Positions 48,418-59,891 are shown, counted from the first letter of the stretch. The stretch: DNA of 64,000 nt from Epithemia pelagica (GCA_946965045.2 OX337229.1:3844001-3908000), one strand, 5' to 3'. The notes: a model not told the origin generated them from the sequence alone. Numbers and translations: made by a program.

Positions 48418-49641
48418 TTACACTCCTGCTGTCTCCGACATGTTTTTTAGGAAATTGTCGACTTCTTCTTTGGTATTTTTGGTGTATGATCCCTCGGTAA
48501 AGAAAGGACCAGCGAGATGCTTGGTAGTCGGTTCGCGGTCAAGGTAGAATTCTCCACTCGTTATGTTGTCAGCTTTCGATGATACAAGCCAGCATATACC
48601 TTCTGCTCCCTCCCACGTGTTTCGGAGACTTAACTTAATCGTCAGAGATGTAAAGAGAAGAATTATGTTGAGCAGATTCATGCATAGACTTACGGTTGTA
48701 AATATTGAGTCTTTGTGTCAAACGCATCGTCCAGTCCCGGTGTATGACTCCACCCTGGATGGGCACTGACAACTTTCACGGATGGATACTCTTTCGCCCA
48801 TCTCTCTGCGAGCAATACTTGCCCACGTTTCGCAAATGCATATGCCGAAACGCCATCAAATTTTTGAGACTTATCTGCTCCGATCAACACATCCCAGGGC
48901 GGTAACTTGAAATTGTACATACCACCTTTGGAAGCGAATACGCTGTCAGACACTCCCAAGTTTCCGTCGTACAACACAGCAAAAACTCGCTCAACAACAT
49001 ACCTGACGAAACAATCACTATACGACCTTCATGAGCAGATTGCAGTTGTGGCATCAGAAGTTTTGACATCAAATATGTTCCACCCTGTAAAAACCGAATT
49101 GAGTGACAAAGCTTCAGTATTCTTCGGCACAATCAATGAGCATACGTACCAAAAGATGAGCCGCGAAAGTGGTCTCATAGCCTGCACTTGTTTCCTTCCT
49201 TTCATTGAAAAGAGCTCCTGCATTGCAAACAAGAGCATGGATTTCTTTCTCTTTGTCTTGCAGAGAAGAAGCAGCTTGTCTAACCTGATCAAGTTCGGAT
49301 ACATCAACCAAGACAACGTCCACAGAAGTATTACCGGTCTTGTCCGTGATTTCAGCACGGGCAGCTTCTGCTCTTTCTTTGTTTCGACAAAGCATATACA
49401 ACTTTGCTCCTTTGGCGGCACAGTACGTCGCCACTTCCTTACCGAGACCAGAATTTGCACCGGTAACGACAACTACTTTGCCAGAAAGGTCTACGCCGTC
49501 TGCGCCCTCTTGATTTAGTCCAATTGCAGCATTAGCCTGCACTGGCTCCGTGTATTTCTTGACATGGCGCTGATAACCCGTCTTGGTGAAATGACGCTTC
49601 CCGTACAGAAAAAATTGTGTTGAAGAAATCGCTTGTCCCAT
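48418..49641 (-). CDS. DHRS12: DHRS12-like short-chain dehydrogenase/reductase
   Basis: Four exons: 49641-49150, 49084-49003, 48925-48694 and 48628-48418, 338 residues; introns are 65, 77 and 65 bp. Joining restores AAHLLGGTYLMSKLLMPQLQ, VIVSSGGMYNFKLPP and TQYLQPLRNTWEGAEG. The Rossmann motif is VVVVTGANSGLGKEVA (about 54-69), then ALVCNAGAL. The active-site pattern is AYAFAK (Tyr-x3-Lys) with the preceding Ser in VSSG. SAHPGWSHTPG and the C-terminal GEFYLDREPTTKHLAG block are characteristic of DHRS12. It has an N-terminal extension (MGQAISSTQFFLYGKRHFTKTGYQRH) shared by this group. The substrate is unknown; retinol-type or fatty aldehydes are family possibilities. Confidence 0.86.
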
Positions 49642-50105
49642 CTAGAGCAGAGAGAGCACATGAATGAATATGTAAGTCGCCGCCATCGTCGTCAAAACTC
49701 AACCCAGAATGTACTCACGATTGCTCGCACGTCAAAGGATGATGTTGTTAAAGTACTCAGATTTATGATTAGAATGGAAATCAAATGGCAACCAATGCGA
49801 AACATGAAATGGATTCTTTGAGAAGCGTCGCTCGTTTCAATCGCAAAGCAGAGCTTGATGGACACATCAGCATTCAGGATCCACATTCCCCATCAAGAAC
49901 AACACAGAACACGTATCTCCCACGTAGGATAAAAGTAGATTCAGTCGCATTTAGATCACATATTCGCGCTCTCGTCGTTCACGTCGTCCTTCCGTAAGCG
50001 AGAACGGGAAAAGCATGGCTTGCACCTGATCTGAGGCAATTCCATGACAGCATCATTCTCTTTCCCTCTCATTTGACGGGTCCTTCATCACTGCACAAAA
50101 CACCT
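49642..50105. other. intergenic
   Basis: About 465 bp between two minus-strand genes: promoter of the DHRS12-like gene and the 3' side of panC. No coding frame or repeat stands out. Confidence 0.4.
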
Positions 50106-51177
50106 TCACTGGGTGACCTCTGTCTTGTTGCTTGTCCGACAAGGACCTGATGATAGCACAATGTTATCAATGAGACGGATTTGACCAATTCTACAGGCCA
50201 GAGAAACAACCAAGTCGTCTTCCTGATGAATTATCTTGTCCTCGGGAATGGGTTTCATAGTATCATTATCGTCAATTGTAATATATTGTAATTCTGTCAT
50301 CAGTGGTTCTTCCTCCAGGATAGATTGCATAGCCTGACGCATCTGCGAAGCCGATACCGGACTGTGGATTGAATTGCTATGAAGAGTTTTGGAAGTTTGC
50401 AGCGCACGATAAAGGACCCCTGCGGCAACTCGTTCTTCCGGTGATAGATATGCATTTCTACTGGACATGGCAAGCCCATCGACTTCGCGCACAGTTTCAC
50501 CAATTACAACATTTACATCCATGTCTAAATCCTGAACCAGGCGCCGAATCAAAACGCACTGAGCAGCGTCCTTTTGTCCAAAGTAAGCATTGTCAGGTTT
50601 CACTATGTTCAGCAGCTTCGTCACGATGGTGGCCACGCCGCGGAAATGGCCGGGCCGTACTCGAGCTTCTGGCAAGTGATCAAAATACGATCCACTGGGA
50701 TCGACAAACATGAGATGGCCATCACTATACATTTTTTGAGGAACGAATACCATATCGACAGATCCTGTCTCGTGCAATAGCTCGCGATCACGTTCCCATG
50801 TTCTTGGGTATCGAGACAGATCTTCGTTGGGTCCAAACTGTGTCGGATTCACAAAGATGGAAGCAACAACTACGTCGTTTTCCGTAGCTGCTTTTCTCAT
50901 CAGAGACAGATGGCCTGAATGACGTCGATGAAGCGAATGAAACGAAAGAGGATTCAGAAGTCGCAACATGAGCATTTCCGTTGTCTACGAACAAACAACA
51001 TCCCGATCTCTCCATCTCAATTCTCAATGGCTTACCTTCATGAAGAGCTCCCATTGTGGGGACAAATCCGACCGTAAGACTGGAATCCAATGCCTTGCGT
51101 GCAAGCCTCATCGTGTCTGCAGTCCGATGAACGGAAAGTCTCTTAGGAAGTGCTGAAGCTATGGCGGTGCTCAACAT
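50106..51177 (-). CDS. panC: pantothenate synthetase
   Basis: Exons 51177-51036 and 50914-50106, intron 121 bp (catgaag|gtaagc ... cattcag|gccatc), 316 residues. The start at 51177 is chosen since the peptide then begins MLSTAIASALPKRLSVHR, a short basic leader that may be an organelle signal; the open frame continues upstream without conservation. The junction restores VPTMGALHEGHLSLMRKA, the ATP-binding signature. SIFVNPTQFGPNEDLSRYPRT, HFRGVATIVTKLLNIVKPDNAYFGQKDAAQ, then VREVDGLAMSSRNAYLSPEER follow. These are family-defining. The enzyme condenses pantoate with beta-alanine to make vitamin B5. The C-terminal part is complete and ends with the LIDNIVL segment. Confidence 0.94.
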
Positions 51178-51646
51178 TTTATCAGGGTTGACGTTTGACA
51201 CCAAGAGATCAACAAAGACGATGGGTGAGAAACTCGGAGAAGGTGTGGTGAGGGTGGTGTCGCGACCGGGTCCTTGTCTTTGTGGAACAAAAAAATAATT
51301 AGGGGGAAGAAGGAAGAATATCTCCACTCTCCACTGACTGCACGACGTATTCCTAAGAAATAGTACATCATACATCGCGACTCGCGACACGATCTACGCC
51401 ATCTCGTGCCTCCCCGTGCCTCGTGAGGAGTACTGTACAAACATCATCTGGATGCTGCTAGCAGCTGCTACCTACATTGTTCTTTGATGCGCTACTCCTC
51501 TAGCTTGCTATGGGATCTGGGATGCTCCTGCCCTGCACCTCTAGCTTGCTATGGGATCTGGGATGCTCCTGCCCTGACTACCTAGAGAGGAGTATTTGCA
51601 AAGGAGTTTAGAACTGGGAAACGACTTCAACTGCACGAACCCTGCA
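51178..51646. other. intergenic upstream of panC
   Basis: About 470 bp with the panC promoter and the 41 bp tandem repeat described separately. No coding frame is supported. Confidence 0.4.
51497..51578. repeat. 41 bp tandem direct repeat, two copies
   Basis: Copy 1 is 51497-51537 and copy 2 is 51538-51578, both beginning cctctagcttgctatgggat. They are identical for the first 39 bases. It lies in the spacer between the panC promoter and the end of the minus-strand gene at 51647. Confidence 0.92.
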
Positions 51647-52300
51647 TCAAAGCCCATTCTCAATGAATCTCATTGTTTGAAGAACCAATCCACTACATCT
51701 TCTTAGGGAAAGATTGGGGTCCGGGTTTTGCATGCATTGTTGCATTGAATCCTGCAGTGCTTCCGGTGCGACAGAGCCCATGCGGTCCAAGAGGACTGGA
51801 AACCGATGTGCCATATCTTCGGCAAGCCGCTTGTTTGACACTTGTTCAGAGGAATGCTCGTATCGTTCGGCGTCAGCCATGGCAGTCAAAATTTGGCCAT
51901 AACCGCCAGGACCTCCATCCCGTCCATCCCACCGACCTCTCTGAAATGATAGACCTAATATTAACTTGAGTTCTTCAATGTCCACAGCATCTTCTTGATC
52001 ATCCTGGGCATTTATCAACCTCTGTACAAGGGATTCCCGGGCTTCTCGACTAGAATAACGACGACGACAAATTAACGCACAGTCGTGTCCTGTTCCTTGG
52101 GCAGAGCCCCAGTTCCACGAAGCAGATGTCCATCCAGAACCTGGTATGCCATAAATCTCCTTGTTCGACTTGGATATGGACATAAGAATGCGTCCGCCTC
52201 TAGTCGGGCACCGGGAATTGATGAAGGACTCCGCTGGCTTTGAAGAAAGTAGAGAAAGGGCAACGTAGAAGAATTGAACCAGCTTGCACAACATAATCAT
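51647..52300 (-). CDS. plastid-targeted conserved unknown protein (GWTSASWNWG motif)
   Basis: Single exon, 217 residues. The leader LVQFFYVALSLLSSKPAES followed by Phe is a diatom plastid signal. The distinctive block is IYGIPGSGWTSASWNWGSAQGTGHDCALICR (about 49-79), rich in Trp/Ser/Gly, which looks like a conserved fold core or active loop. A helical remainder includes LVQRLINAQDDQEDAVDIEELKLILGL and GRWDGRDGGPGGYGQIL. The C-terminus RCSGLVLQTMRFIENGL is helical. I do not know a function. It is divergent from the PNUTS-like gene across 272 bp. Confidence 0.7.
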   Translation of the reverse strand: MIMLCKLVQFFYVALSLLSSKPAESFINSRCPTRGGRILMSISKSNKEIYGIPGSGWTSASWNWGSAQGTGHDCALICRRRYSSREARESLVQRLINAQDDQEDAVDIEELKLILGLSFQRGRWDGRDGGPGGYGQILTAMADAERYEHSSEQVSNKRLAEDMAHRFPVLLDRMGSVAPEALQDSMQQCMQNPDPNLSLRRCSGLVLQTMRFIENGL

Positions 52301-52572
52301 TTTATATACTTCGATCTTGAGATCAGCAGTGGAAATTTTGGAATGTCGTGTTCCTCCTACTCCTCTACCCGTTATTTTCTGTGGTTCTACCTACACCAGC
52401 TTACAGTTTATTCACGGACTTAATTTGAGTCCCGTAATGGAACTCGCACCCGGATGTATCCCCGGATGTATCAAAACCGACTTTCGGCCAACAAAACGTA
52501 GCGACGCAGAGAATCGAAATCGACAGCAACAGCTAAAAGAAACATCGTTGATATTTGTTCTCATCATTCACG

Positions 52573-55500
52573 ATGGTGAGCGTTATCCAAAGGGCAAGGG
52601 ATAGTGGTCGGTGCCCGCCTTCACTTCTTGTGGAGGATCTGGCCGATCCTGACGGCTTCGGAAGTGACGTTACAAGACTTTTGGATACTTCTGGTGCGTG
52701 CGGGATATGTAACTCCGGGTTTGGCTGTTGGCGCCGCTCAAACGTATAAGTTACATCGTGATCTTCTTGCCTTTTTAACACAATTCGTCTTATTTCCATT
52801 ATTGAAAGGTTTCGGCCTCTCCTCTGACACCAGTGCCGCGGCGGTCTTTGAATTGGCAGTAAAGGTGAGTTGAGCTTCGGATGACGCCGAGTACAATAGG
52901 TGTTTGCCCCGTGGCGGTGAGGTTGATGAGTCCTCGGAGTTGGCCGTGTTGGCCCACAATCACCGTTGATAAGATTGTACCATTCGAAGTGGAAGGTCGA
53001 GGCAATTCTCTGTCATCTATTGGAATGATGTTTCATGCACTTTCCGTCCCTAGCTTTCCCGGAACTCCGGTAAACTGGCATGTACAATGTACATGAACAT
53101 GATGAGTCACACACCCAACAAGATTGAGTCTGATCTAGTCTCTGTTGAGCACAGCGGAACTGTGTTATCTCGTTGATAGGCACAACGTAGACCCGCAAAT
53201 AGGCAGCGTAGAAGCGCCATGATAGGAAGAGACAGGCCCAGGAGGAAAATAGCTGTGTACACATTTCAATACGGGTTTTTGGGGTTCTTCCCCAAGGGAA
53301 ATTTCAACATGATCCTCGGAATTTCTAGATCAAGAACATTGGCCATTACCCATCTTCTCTGAGTTTCGACTGTGTATATTTGCCATGCTTGATATTTGCT
53401 GTGTACGAGAATTAGAGAATCTGACATAATGTGTTTGTACGCAATACAGAAAGCAAGCAATCTCGATGTAATTCAGGACCCAGTGCAAAGAGCATCAATT
53501 TTAGAACAGAGGAGATGTGTACTTCTGGCCATTGCAGGGTCAACTGCCCAGTCGAGTAAGACCCTTGAGCGTGTTCTTACCAACGGATTCCTTACGACCA
53601 TCAAGACTTGGCTCGATGATACTCTCAATGGTAGAATTGGTACGTCCCCTCGCTCTCGTCTCTTGATCCCACGACTTGACCTGATGATTTCGCTTTCTGC
53701 TTAACTTTTTAGGTGGGGTCGACCTCTTGCTTCATATGTTGACAAACATTGTTAATCTCCCTGTGACCAAAAGTCTTGTGAAAGATTCGGGAATGGGCAA
53801 AGCGGTGGGTGCCATCGAAAAACATTCTCTTTGTCGTGGTAGCCCGAATGAGACTGTTATACAGGAGAGGGTGGCGAACATAAAAGAAGCATGGCAAGCT
53901 AGTGTCAAAGCCCGCAAAGCGCAAGATGTCAAGGATTCTCCCGTTGTTGCTAAAGCGGTGAAGCGAGAAACGCCGTCTTCGTTACCCTCCATAAACCAAC
54001 CAGCTGTTAAGAAGGCAAAAGTAGATCGTTCCGATGATACCAAAAAGTCATCCCTTTCTTCGCTGTTGGCAAAAGTTTCGTCAGGAAATGCGATGGTGAA
54101 GCCGAAGACGTCAAGTTCATCACCAGATAACGGCATCTCCAAACCAGAAACAAGTGGTATGTACTCATAAGGAAAGTTTCCTTTAAATCGAGACTGTATC
54201 TGATAAAGTGTATTGTACAGGGGCCAAAAAGAAATCAAACAACAGGGTGAAATGGAGTGATCATTTTGGTGGAGCCTTAGAGTCGTCTCGTGTAATTGAG
54301 GGCGAAAGTGTTTCCGCTAGTGAGCCGAATGTTGCAAATGCTGTTTCGTGGACTGATCGGAAGAAACGGGACAGGGCTCGAGAAAAAGAGCTTCTAGCGA
54401 GTGTCAAGTACGTACATTATAGTCCAGACGATTTTCGGCTTAGCAGTTAAACCGACTGACCCCCTGTATATATTCAGGAAAGCAAAACTATTGGACGACG
54501 AGGAAGAAGAAACGTCAGTACCCGTTGCAAGCATGAAAGCCTCTATTCCATGGTCAATCCCATCCCTTCTTCCGGAGCGCGCAGATGTTTCTAAACCGGT
54601 GTTGAATTCTTCAGAAATTCATTCCCAAAATGAGCGTGTTAAGATGGTGAACCCAGTTCACTTCATCTCAGAAACTGATGTACCCTCTGACCCAACCCCA
54701 CTCTCTGATGTGGAACAAGCGTTAGACATGACTTCACAATCATCGTCAGTTGTAGCATCCATTCCATTTTTCGTTCCACAGCAACCTGAGCCAGCACCAG
54801 CCCCTGTTGTAGCGTCCCCACCTGTTAATGCTTATGGGGTTCCAGACGCTAGTATTCCCTCAACAACCCCGCTGACAACTTCTGTAGCTTCAACGGGTGC
54901 AACTGCTGAGTTCCTGCAGGCCCTGGGATTGCCTCTGTTCTTGCTAGGACAGGATGTTCAAGCACTCCAAACTCTGGCAAGTTCACCAGGCTTACTCTCC
55001 ACCATGGTAGACGCAACTGGAATGTATGATCAAACGCGGTTGTTAAGTTTGGTCCAGACACTTAGTGGGACCCCCAGTCACCATGAATCAGCTTCTGCAT
55101 ATAATGCGCAGAGCGGAACGATGGGTGGATATGGATCCAACCGTTCAATGTATACGCCGTCCGCAACGACATATGGAGGTGGACAATCGTCCGGTTCACA
55201 CCGTTCAAGGTCTGACGAGGGAAACCTCCATATTGCTGGGTACGGCCCAGGGACGACACAGACAGATATTATAACCTTATTCCTTCCTTATGTTAAGGTC
55301 GATGAGGTAGTGTTGAAAGGTACATTCGCGTTTGTAAATACAGCGGATCCCGTAAACGCACAACGTGCACGGGAGGCATTACAGGGAACTCTACTAAATG
55401 GAATGCCTATTCGCATCAACCCCGCTCAAAGAAAAGCGAAGGAGAACAGCTCTACGTACGGCCCATCAACCACATCAAGTTATGGGCCTAGTGTAGGAGC

Positions 55501-56002
55501 TGCGACACCTGCATACAATGTTGTGCCTCAACCCCCCAGTGTCCCTACTGGAAAAAGTGGTGAAGCATATTCCGCACCAACCCAGTCGGCCCCTCCTACA
55601 CAGCATCACCAACAGCCACAGCCTGTTGGTCCTCACCAGAATGTAGATCACGTGAGAGACGACCGTGGCAATCCCGCAACCAAAAATTTATTCGTAGCAG
55701 GTTACGGGCCTGGAACAACTGAGCAACAGCTCCGTGATGTGTTTAACCAGCATGCAAATGTTATTGGTGTTGTATTGAAAGGTAACTTCACATTTGTTAA
55801 CACTTCAACGCGGCAAGAAGCTGTGAACGCGCGTCAAATGCTGCAAGGAGTGACTATCAACGGAGGCACTCTTAGAATCAATTTTGCTAAGGAAACAGGT
55901 CGACTTGGTACCTCGTTTGACCTAACCTACAATCAGCAGTCTGGTCCAAATGCTAAAAGAGGGGGGCCGAATCCTCCGTCTTATTATGGCCGTGGGTTTT
56001 AG
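52573..56002 (+). CDS. PNUTS-like protein: TFIIS-N domain, PP1 docking motif, two RRMs
   Basis: Six exons: 52573-52693, 52809-52864, 53450-53639, 53713-54156, 54221-54407 and 54478-56002, 840 residues. The first two exons are the least certain. Residues ~40-175 form a TFIIS N-terminal (LW) domain: DTSAAAVFELAVKKAS, CVLLAIAGSTAQSSKTLERVL, FLTTIKTWLDD, then LLHMLTNIVNLPVTKSLV and GMGKAVGAI. Residues 279-282 (RVKW in NNRVKWSDHFGG) match the RVxF/W docking motif for protein phosphatase 1. A low-complexity middle follows. RRM1 (from 582) and RRM2 (from 735) each start with AGYGPGTT and contain LKG-x-F-x-FVN RNP-like blocks. Animal PNUTS has the first two modules but ends in a CCCH finger. It likely targets PP1 to transcription termination. 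Confidence 0.72.
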
Positions 56003-56177
56003 CACTAGTAGTTGTCTCCAACGCTACTCCTCGAATAGATACTTCGGTCTCAATCAAACTCGTTTATATATATTATCAAACATATAGCCACTCATCTATT
56101 ATACGACCAGCCTTTGAAGTAATCACGCAGTAACCCCTATATCCCAAACGACAAATATTTCTTTGATGACCCGAAAC

Positions 56178-59144
56178 CTATGCTTTCACCAATGGTGAGT
56201 TTCTAACTGATTTCCCTATCCCCAGCCTCTCTTTCTCTTGCGACACAGATCCTTCGACCCCTGGTTTGGGAGAGGCAGGACTATTTGTTGCAGTTTTTGG
56301 AATCGGTTTTTTCCCACTGACAACCCTTTTCGCTCCAGCAACAACTTTTGCAAGTGGCATTGTTATTCCTTTGGTCTGCTTCGGAGCCAGATCCTTTTTC
56401 GAAGTGTCCCCATTCGCTGTTGGCTCTATTGGTTTGCCACTGATGCGAGCGGGTTGTTGTGGATAGGCTGAAGCTTTCGTGCCATTCGTAGTATTCATCC
56501 CTGCCGCTCCTGATCTCACTTGCTTATTTGTGTGCGGCATTGAAGCTTTGGGTGATTTCGTATGAAGAGCAGATGTTCCTGACCCAGAATGGGTAGCCTG
56601 TGGTTTTGCTGCCACGGGTGCTTGTTTCGTAACAACCTTTTTGCCGTTCACTCCCGCGACGCCGTTGTTTGGACTATGTGTGATGGGAGTAGTATGCTTC
56701 GTTGGAACGGTCTTTGTAGCCGGTCTCGCTGCTCCGGCCGCAATTTTTGTACCATGTCCATCTGTCGGTTCTTTTGGAGCTATCCCGAACACGGTCGGTC
56801 TCGAGGGACCGCCCGGTGCCGCAGTATTTGTCACATTTCTTCTTTGTGTGCCGTCGACGGGTGACGGCGATGATCCAACCGGAGCGGTTCTTTTGACTTG
56901 TGGAGAAGAACTGGAATTAACGGCCCCCGTCAATGACTGCCTCCTCACCACTCTGGAGGGACTGCCGACATGTCTCTCATGGTGCTGGGGTGGAGCACCT
57001 CCCGCCAAAGATTGTCGACGCATTTTTCTGGTTGGACTTCCAGACGCGGCTCCTAGTGATTTTGGTGTTTCGAGGATGGGGCCCGATGGAAGTTGTGCAA
57101 TATTCAATGCTCTGTTGGATGCTTTCGGTGTCGCGACGTCTTCTATGCCGACCATATTTTTTGGATCTAGTGAAGGACTCATTGGGATCCCTGTTCCCCC
57201 AAGCTTTCTTCGTGGTGTCTTTGGTGTAGCTGCAACGGATCCCTGGTTCGTAACCGCCCCCCTTGAATGGACAGCTGCGCTTTGCTGAGCAACGCTCGAG
57301 TCAACACGCTTTTTCTTCATGGTTTTAGGAGTCATGGGCGGTACCTCCACGTTTCCAACGGATGCTGGCAACTTTGCCTTTCGCCTTGGAGAGGATACTT
57401 TCACTGGTTTTGTGATTTTGCTCATTTCACTGGAAAGTGCAGGCGGTGTCAAGGTTCGGGCCAGTTTGGGTTTGGGCGACATGGGAGATTTTGGTGGATG
57501 AGGATTGACTGCCGGCGAACGTCCAGCCTTGACCATTTCCGTAGAGCCCGTCGAATGTCCGGATCTGGGTGGCGGAGTGGCGGCCGAGGAGACTGTCTGG
57601 TTTCCCTGATTCGGCGATGAAATGTTGAGGGCCGGCGAGGCTGTCTGTTTCACCGGTTTGTGTGTCCCATTATTCGACGAGGTGGGCCGTTGTTCCTTGC
57701 TTACGGGTTTGCTGACCTTCTTGACAGAGGCAGCTTTTGAGGCTCGAGACGGTGCAGCTGAAAGACGAGAAAGATTGGTGGCCTTGGAACTAGCCTTGCT
57801 CGCAGTTTCGTCGAAGTCGCCACTCCGAGACGATTGTTCAGTTTGCTGGTTGCTCGATGCTCTAGACAAGTCATCCTCGCAAGGTGGCTTAGAGTCATTG
57901 GATCCTTTTTTAGTTGTCTTCTTTTCATCCTTGGTATTGCCGCTGTCTTCAGGATCAACTTTGGATGAATCGGTTTCTGCCGTTTCCGGTTCTGATGATT
58001 CTTTCTCGACTTTTTCATCCTTGACATCGTTGATTTCCGCTGCTTGTTCTGGTTCATCCAGTGTATCTGTTTTTTCAGTGCTACCACCCACGTTGAGAAT
58101 GGTATCCTCTTCCGGGGGAACCAACAGCCTTGGTGTCTTTTCGGTAAAGGCAGAAATATCGGACAAGCTACTGGAACTCGTGTCGTCGCAAGTGGTCACA
58201 TACCCCTTGCGGCCCGAAGAGGGAGAAAGAGCGTAGAGATGCTCACCAATCCCCTCACAGTCTTTTTCGGGTCGAGGTGACATGGATGGTGCAGTATAGT
58301 TGGTGGGGAGCTTGTCACGACTTTTGCAACTAGTTTGGTTCACCTGTGCCAGAGATCCTCGATGATAACGATTCGCCAGGGGAGAGTGGGAACTATGAGG
58401 TTGATGTGCCAGTGAATTGGGGGTAGAAGGACTATTGGTTGCCGTTGTAGCACTGACACCATGTATTATGGCATGAATGGTACGAGTGGGTGTCGCACGA
58501 TCGGGTTTGGGGCTGGCGCTGCCAAACACATTTTGTCGATTTTGAAAGTGATCCTTCCGTTTTTTCTCGAGCAAGGCCTTTTTCCACCCCGGTACACTGG
58601 CATCAGCTTCCATGGTAGCCTTTTGTTCAATGCGCTTTTTGTCCAAGAGTTTCTTTTTCCACAAAGGTACACCATGGTCATCAAACAAAGGTGCTTTCAT
58701 GGTTTCCGTTTCGGTGGTTCCACCCGTGATTGCCGCCGACCTTGCCTCATGGACACGTTGACGTGCCACAGCCAGAGGATCCTGTACGGTCGAATTGGAG
58801 GTGGCTTGTTCTTCGAGAGTGGGGTACATGCCTCCACCAATCGAAGACCGACGCTTTCGGGGGACAGTGCTACTAAAGTTGGCCCGAAAAAAGAGACCAT
58901 CGGGAGTCGGTGCACCAATCGACGACCGGCGACGCGAGTTGGGTGTGGAATGATCTGAAGAACCAAAGGATGCATCGAATCTGCCAGTTTCACTTGCCGC
59001 ATCGCCGCGCATGGGATGGTCTTCGTAGCCCATGTCGTTGTCGTGCATGTGACTCTCATGGTCGCTGCCGCTGGGTGCCATGGTAGTTGGATCGCTCGTA
59101 TCGTTGATTGAAGGAGGACGAGGATGGAGCAGTTGCTGTTCCAA
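56178..59144 (-). CDS. long basic disordered protein with two WK-actin-binding-like motifs
   Basis: Single exon, 988 residues, mostly Ser/Pro/Thr/Lys/Ala and predicted disordered. It has two tandem copies of a short motif: VPLWKKKLLDKKR (160-171) and VPGWKKALLEKKR (185-196). They resemble the [VP]-x-W-K-x2-[IL]-L-x2-[RK]-R motif of taperin/phostensin-type actin-binding proteins. Two RRSSIG sites (72-77, 98-103) are good basophilic-kinase targets. The central and C-terminal parts repeat KPxPKTxxS-like and SPSRV/RRQS elements, suggesting cytoskeletal or microtubule association. No globular domain is visible. The frame is very long for chance, and minus-strand codons look coding. An additional start at Met22 is possible. 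Confidence 0.65.
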   Translation of the reverse strand: MEQQLLHPRPPSINDTSDPTTMAPSGSDHESHMHDNDMGYEDHPMRGDAASETGRFDASFGSSDHSTPNSRRRSSIGAPTPDGLFFRANFSSTVPRKRRSSIGGGMYPTLEEQATSNSTVQDPLAVARQRVHEARSAAITGGTTETETMKAPLFDDHGVPLWKKKLLDKKRIEQKATMEADASVPGWKKALLEKKRKDHFQNRQNVFGSASPKPDRATPTRTIHAIIHGVSATTATNSPSTPNSLAHQPHSSHSPLANRYHRGSLAQVNQTSCKSRDKLPTNYTAPSMSPRPEKDCEGIGEHLYALSPSSGRKGYVTTCDDTSSSSLSDISAFTEKTPRLLVPPEEDTILNVGGSTEKTDTLDEPEQAAEINDVKDEKVEKESSEPETAETDSSKVDPEDSGNTKDEKKTTKKGSNDSKPPCEDDLSRASSNQQTEQSSRSGDFDETASKASSKATNLSRLSAAPSRASKAASVKKVSKPVSKEQRPTSSNNGTHKPVKQTASPALNISSPNQGNQTVSSAATPPPRSGHSTGSTEMVKAGRSPAVNPHPPKSPMSPKPKLARTLTPPALSSEMSKITKPVKVSSPRRKAKLPASVGNVEVPPMTPKTMKKKRVDSSVAQQSAAVHSRGAVTNQGSVAATPKTPRRKLGGTGIPMSPSLDPKNMVGIEDVATPKASNRALNIAQLPSGPILETPKSLGAASGSPTRKMRRQSLAGGAPPQHHERHVGSPSRVVRRQSLTGAVNSSSSPQVKRTAPVGSSPSPVDGTQRRNVTNTAAPGGPSRPTVFGIAPKEPTDGHGTKIAAGAARPATKTVPTKHTTPITHSPNNGVAGVNGKKVVTKQAPVAAKPQATHSGSGTSALHTKSPKASMPHTNKQVRSGAAGMNTTNGTKASAYPQQPARISGKPIEPTANGDTSKKDLAPKQTKGITMPLAKVVAGAKRVVSGKKPIPKTATNSPASPKPGVEGSVSQEKERLGIGKSVRNSPLVKA

Positions 59145-59891
59145 GTGGAATGGTAATACCCCTTGCTCACTGAGAGAGGCAAGAGAATAGATTGGATCCT
59201 CCGCGAAGCGATGAGTTGATTTCAGTCGAACACTGCGTACTGGATCAAAAAAAAATCAAAAGCTTGGCGCGAATTTCGCAGTCAAGTCTCACAGTAAACT
59301 CCAAAACGCTGGGCCTTCCCCTTTCACTCTTTCTTTTGTATGGAAACAAATCCCCAACCTGCACGGTGACGAAATCTGGAACAGGGCTTTTATGTACTTT
59401 GCATCTTCACATACTCGTACGAGTATTATTAATTAGTTCGACCAAGACTGCGCGCCTGGCTGTTAAGGTACTGGTTTGTCCCGACCATTCCCCCGGAGCG
59501 GGGCTTTTGCGTCACATCACGAAGTTTGAGTCTTGTCAATTTGTTGGGAAAATCCCAACGCACAACGACCCGGTCCCGGGGATCGTCGTCCGTCTGTCGG
59601 TCCGCCTTGACCCGTGACTCATCCATAATCGCGAACAAGCGTGCCTGCCAACTTTAGCTACGATGGTCGGTCGGCATTTTTGTGGAGCCTACCTACCTCT
59701 AGCTAGCTACGACTCCTAAAGTGGATGCGCTTCGTCCATGGACGGTCGGGAATTCTGACGATTTTGGTATTTGGCACAACCCAAAGACGCTCTCTGCATT
59801 CAGTGTATCTGTAGAATCTCTATTCCCAAAGCTTAGCTTCATGATTGCACCAACCGCAGCATTGCCAAGACAGATACGTAATGAGTCCAGA
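59145..59891. other. divergent intergenic region
   Basis: About 750 bp between the disordered-protein start and the mucin-like start. A minus-strand repeat-like GC-rich stretch near 59480-59600 is open in more than one frame; none is supported. The open frame from 59721 continues into the next gene but lacks a signal peptide, so I place that start later. Confidence 0.35.

Noticed and set aside
52604-52873. 89-codon frame at the start of the PNUTS-like gene (MVGARLHFLW...)
   Set aside because: It overlaps a better frame starting at 52573; splicing 52693 to 52809 joins that frame to the conserved TFIIS-N block. Not fully excluded, hence lower confidence for the first two exons.
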